NCBI GenBank assembly: GCA_016927895.1
Contig: JAFGLT010000042.1
Coordinates: 1-33,014, forward strand
Direction of reading: 5' to 3'
DNA: 33,014 bases
Source of the DNA: Candidatus Bathyarchaeota archaeon
GTDB lineage: Archaea > Thermoproteota > Bathyarchaeia > Bathyarchaeales > Bathycorpusculaceae
The notes beneath the pieces were generated by a model. That model was not told the origin of the DNA. It saw only the letters and a program-made list of their open reading frames with translations, and did no database searches. The position numbers and the translations under genes were made by a program. Positions 30,830-33,014 of the stretch are shown here, piece by piece (the first letter of the stretch is position 1; the number at the start of each line of letters is the position of its first letter).

Positions 30830-32239
30830 TTAGATTTGATCTAGTTTGAATTCTTTATGGATAGCTTGTATTGCAGCTTCCCCGTCTTCCTCCTTGACCA
30901 CGAAGGAAATGTTGAGTTCTGAGGAACCTTGGGCGATCATGCGGATGTTTATTTTCTTCTGGGCCATGGCTGTGAATATTCTCGATGCTACGCCTAATGT
31001 GCCTTTCATGTTTGCGCCCATGGCGGCGATAACGCAGACATCATCCTCAGAAGTAATCTCGTTGACTAAGCCTCCGCCTAACAGGGCAATTTCCAGCGTG
31101 CTTAAGGCTCTGCCTAAAAGGTTCCTGCGGATTATCAGCGAAATGTTTGCTTCGGAAACTGCGGTGGAGACCATCATGATGTTAATGTTGTTTTTGCCCA
31201 GCACATCGAAGATTTTTGAGTAGCTTCCAGGAGCGCCAACCATTGCTGCACCTCTGATGTTAATCATGGCTACGTCTTTGATGATGGCCACTGCCTTCAC
31301 GACCTCTTTCGACTTGACTTCTTGCCCGTCTGCGATGAGGGTTCCATGGTTTTCAGGGTTGAAGAGGTTTCTGATTCGCACAGGTATGCAAGCCTCGGTT
31401 ACGGGTTCCAAGGCACTTGGATGCATTGCTTTGGCTCCGAAAATGGCCATCTCAGCGGCTTCTCCGTAGGAGAGTTGAGGCAACATTTTGGCTGACTGCA
31501 CAATCTTCGGGTCTGTGGTCATTATTCCATCTACGTCAGTCCATATCCACACTTCATCTGCGGCTAAGGCGACGCTTAGGATTGTAGCCGTGTAATCTGA
31601 ACCTCCTCGTCCCAAGGTTGTGACAACACCGTCTTGAGTTGCAGCTATGTACCCAGTGACAACTGGTACAACATTTTTCTCAAGGAGAGGCTCAAGTCTT
31701 CCCTTCACTTGGTGCGTGGTGACGTTCATCAGTGGACTGGCTTCTCCGAAGTTATCGTCTGTTACAATACCTGCTTCTTTCCCCGTGAAAAATTCTGTTT
31801 TAAGTTTAAGGTCTCTTAAGGCGCCCCAAACTATAGGCGCTGACAATCTTTCTCCGAAGGACATCACGTAATCTTTTGATTTAGGTGTAATCTCCCCGAC
31901 GTAGCATATTCCAGTGAGAACTTTCTCAAGTGCACTAACTGTTTTTTCGATCACTTGTTCTACTTCTTTCTGTATGCTCTTGTTTTCTATTGCTTTCGCG
32001 GCGGTTGCAACGTGTTTTTCAACCAGTTTTCTAGTGAACTCTTGGATTTGCTTTTCATCCTTCTTTTTTGCTTGACCAGCTTCTTCTACGAGCTGGTTGG
32101 TGACGCCTGCTAAAGCTGAAACCACAACGACGACTCTGCAGTCTTTGTTGACGCTGTCCGCTACTATTGTGGCTACTCTGCGGATGTTCTCGCCTGTAGC
32201 GACGGAGGTTCCTCCGAACTTCATGACTATTTTCTTCAC
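30830..32239 (-). CDS. Aspartate kinase of the homoserine branch
   Basis: A 469-residue aspartokinase with the normal opening VMKFGGTSVATGENIRR, the family's middle region YVMSFGERLSAP and TLGRGGSDYTATILSVAL, WTDVDGIMTTDPKIV and two C-terminal ACT domains (about 315-465, including AMINIRGAAMVG and VIAAMGANMKG). It is longer than the enzyme at 13988 by an insert of about 75 residues after residue 45, as in LysC/ThrA-type kinases. It starts at a GTG with GGAGTGTGA upstream and follows homoserine dehydrogenase by 20 bases, so it serves the threonine/methionine route and is probably inhibited by threonine (inference). Confidence 0.95.
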   Translation of the reverse strand: MKKIVMKFGGTSVATGENIRRVATIVADSVNKDCRVVVVVSALAGVTNQLVEEAGQAKKKDEKQIQEFTRKLVEKHVATAAKAIENKSIQKEVEQVIEKTVSALEKVLTGICYVGEITPKSKDYVMSFGERLSAPIVWGALRDLKLKTEFFTGKEAGIVTDDNFGEASPLMNVTTHQVKGRLEPLLEKNVVPVVTGYIAATQDGVVTTLGRGGSDYTATILSVALAADEVWIWTDVDGIMTTDPKIVQSAKMLPQLSYGEAAEMAIFGAKAMHPSALEPVTEACIPVRIRNLFNPENHGTLIADGQEVKSKEVVKAVAIIKDVAMINIRGAAMVGAPGSYSKIFDVLGKNNINIMMVSTAVSEANISLIIRRNLLGRALSTLEIALLGGGLVNEITSEDDVCVIAAMGANMKGTLGVASRIFTAMAQKKINIRMIAQGSSELNISFVVKEEDGEAAIQAIHKEFKLDQI

Positions 32240-32259
32240 TTTTGTTCACACTCCAAGTG

Positions 32260-33014
32260 TTACGTGAGTATTTTGTTTGCTAGCTTATGTCTTATGTCTA
32301 AGAGGTCTCTTAAAACTGCGCTGGCAGTTTCCATGCCTCCTGCGCCCCTGCCGACGAGGGTCTGTTCACCAGCGAACTCGGTAAAGAAGGTTACCGCGTT
32401 TAGGACTCCGCTGACGCATAAGGCGTTGTTTTTCGGTATCTCCGTAGGCTTAACGGTTGTGCTGTCACCGTCTATAGAGCCGATGAGCTTGATGGTGTTG
32501 CCCTTCTTTGAGGCTTCATCAAGCGCTTTCAAAGATACGTCGCGGATGCCTGTTCTATCCACATCTCTCAAGGTTATTTTATTGTTAAGTATCCAGTTCG
32601 CCAAAATGACCACCTTGCAGGCAGTGTCAAAACCGTCAATATCCATGGACGGCTCTCTCTCAGCGTACCCAAGCTTCTGAGCGTTTGCTAACGCTTCTTG
32701 GAAGGTCACACGATTTTGAGACATCTCCGTTAATATGTAGTTGGTTGTGCCGTTCAGTATGCCTTTTATGGCTAGGATTTTGTCTCCTGCAAGGCATCGT
32801 TTGGCAAACTCGAGCATGGGTGTTCCGCCGCCGACTGTTCCGCTGAACCGCAGGTAAACATTGTTGTAATCAGCTAGTTCTGTGAGGGCTGGCATGGCTA
32901 AAGCTAAGGGTCCTTTGTTGGTTGTCACAACGTGTTTCCCTGTTTTGAACGCCTTAGTAATGTGAGATAAGGCTGGTTCAGCGTCTTTGATGTTGACTGG
33001 CGTGACTTCAACAA
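32260..33014 (-). CDS. hom: Homoserine dehydrogenase, N-terminus cut by window edge
   Basis: The enzyme reduces aspartate semialdehyde to homoserine. About 251 codons are visible and the frame is open to the window edge, reading VEVTPVNIKDAEPA and then GKHVVTTNKGPLALA, the end of the nucleotide-binding domain. The catalytic domain follows: RFSGTVGGGTPMLEF, IKGILNGTTNYILTEM, AREPSMDIDGFDTACK-type sequence (YAEREPSMDIDGFD), with the catalytic lysine in DTACK. There is no C-terminal ACT domain. The last segment is GAGGMETASAVLRDLLDI. It precedes and is cotranscribed with the second aspartokinase. Confidence 0.95.
   Translation of the reverse strand, partial: VEVTPVNIKDAEPALSHITKAFKTGKHVVTTNKGPLALAMPALTELADYNNVYLRFSGTVGGGTPMLEFAKRCLAGDKILAIKGILNGTTNYILTEMSQNRVTFQEALANAQKLGYAEREPSMDIDGFDTACKVVILANWILNNKITLRDVDRTGIRDVSLKALDEASKKGNTIKLIGSIDGDSTTVKPTEIPKNNALCVSGVLNAVTFFTEFAGEQTLVGRGAGGMETASAVLRDLLDIRHKLANKILT

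Overview
The window most likely comes from an uncultured archaeon, probably Candidatus Bathyarchaeia or a near relative in the wider TACK group. Archaeal hallmarks are a two-OB-fold RPA-like single-strand-binding protein, an RtcB ligase with archease, TATA-type promoters close to start codons, DUF131 membrane proteins, an F420-type FrhB/FpoF-like iron-sulfur flavoprotein and a LysW-carrier biosynthesis cluster. The lineage call is inference from gene content and protein style; no marker gene in the window settles it. Coding density is high, with many short overlaps and 1-17 nt junctions.

Left edge (1-2.5 kb): the 5' part of a tRNA-Gly(UCC) gene on the minus strand, cut by the window edge. It is followed by a three-gene module (two small membrane proteins and an XRE-type regulator). 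That module is closed on the other side by a decayed second copy of the tRNA 5' half, which suggests an insertion or duplication at the tRNA gene. Two minus-strand genes of unknown function follow, one with an eight-cysteine RING/FYVE-like zinc finger.

2.6-9.5 kb: RNA ligase rtcB, a metallo-beta-lactamase-fold gene with a frameshift exactly at its metal-binding motif, adenylate kinase, archease (RtcB partner), an M42 aminopeptidase, an MtdB-type methylene-tetrahydromethanopterin dehydrogenase and an FrhB/FpoF-like flavoprotein.

9.6-17 kb: one minus-strand operon, read dapA-dapB-ask-asd-lysA-dapF-dapL. It holds every step from aspartate to lysine by the diaminopimelate aminotransferase (DapL) route.

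17-24.2 kb: a 480 bp intergenic region with an imperfect 31 bp direct repeat, an isocitrate/isopropylmalate dehydrogenase-family gene, the RPA-like protein, two tandem DUF131 genes, a 41-residue membrane protein that short-ORF filters would miss, a SWIM zinc-finger protein, an Hsp20 chaperone, a 577-residue secreted/anchored protein whose layout and motifs resemble eukaryotic ribophorin I (Ost1), a ferredoxin and an Lrp/AsnC regulator.

24.4-30.1 kb: lysW-lysX-lysY-lysZ-lysJ-lysK, the carrier-protein pathway that makes lysine from aminoadipate or ornithine from glutamate. Because the same window has a full DAP lysine operon and no homocitrate-forming genes, this cluster more probably serves arginine. 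The Lrp gene is divergent from lysW, a layout like that of LysM in Sulfolobales. The right edge has a methyltransferase, then homoserine dehydrogenase (cut by the edge) and a second aspartokinase for the threonine/methionine branch.
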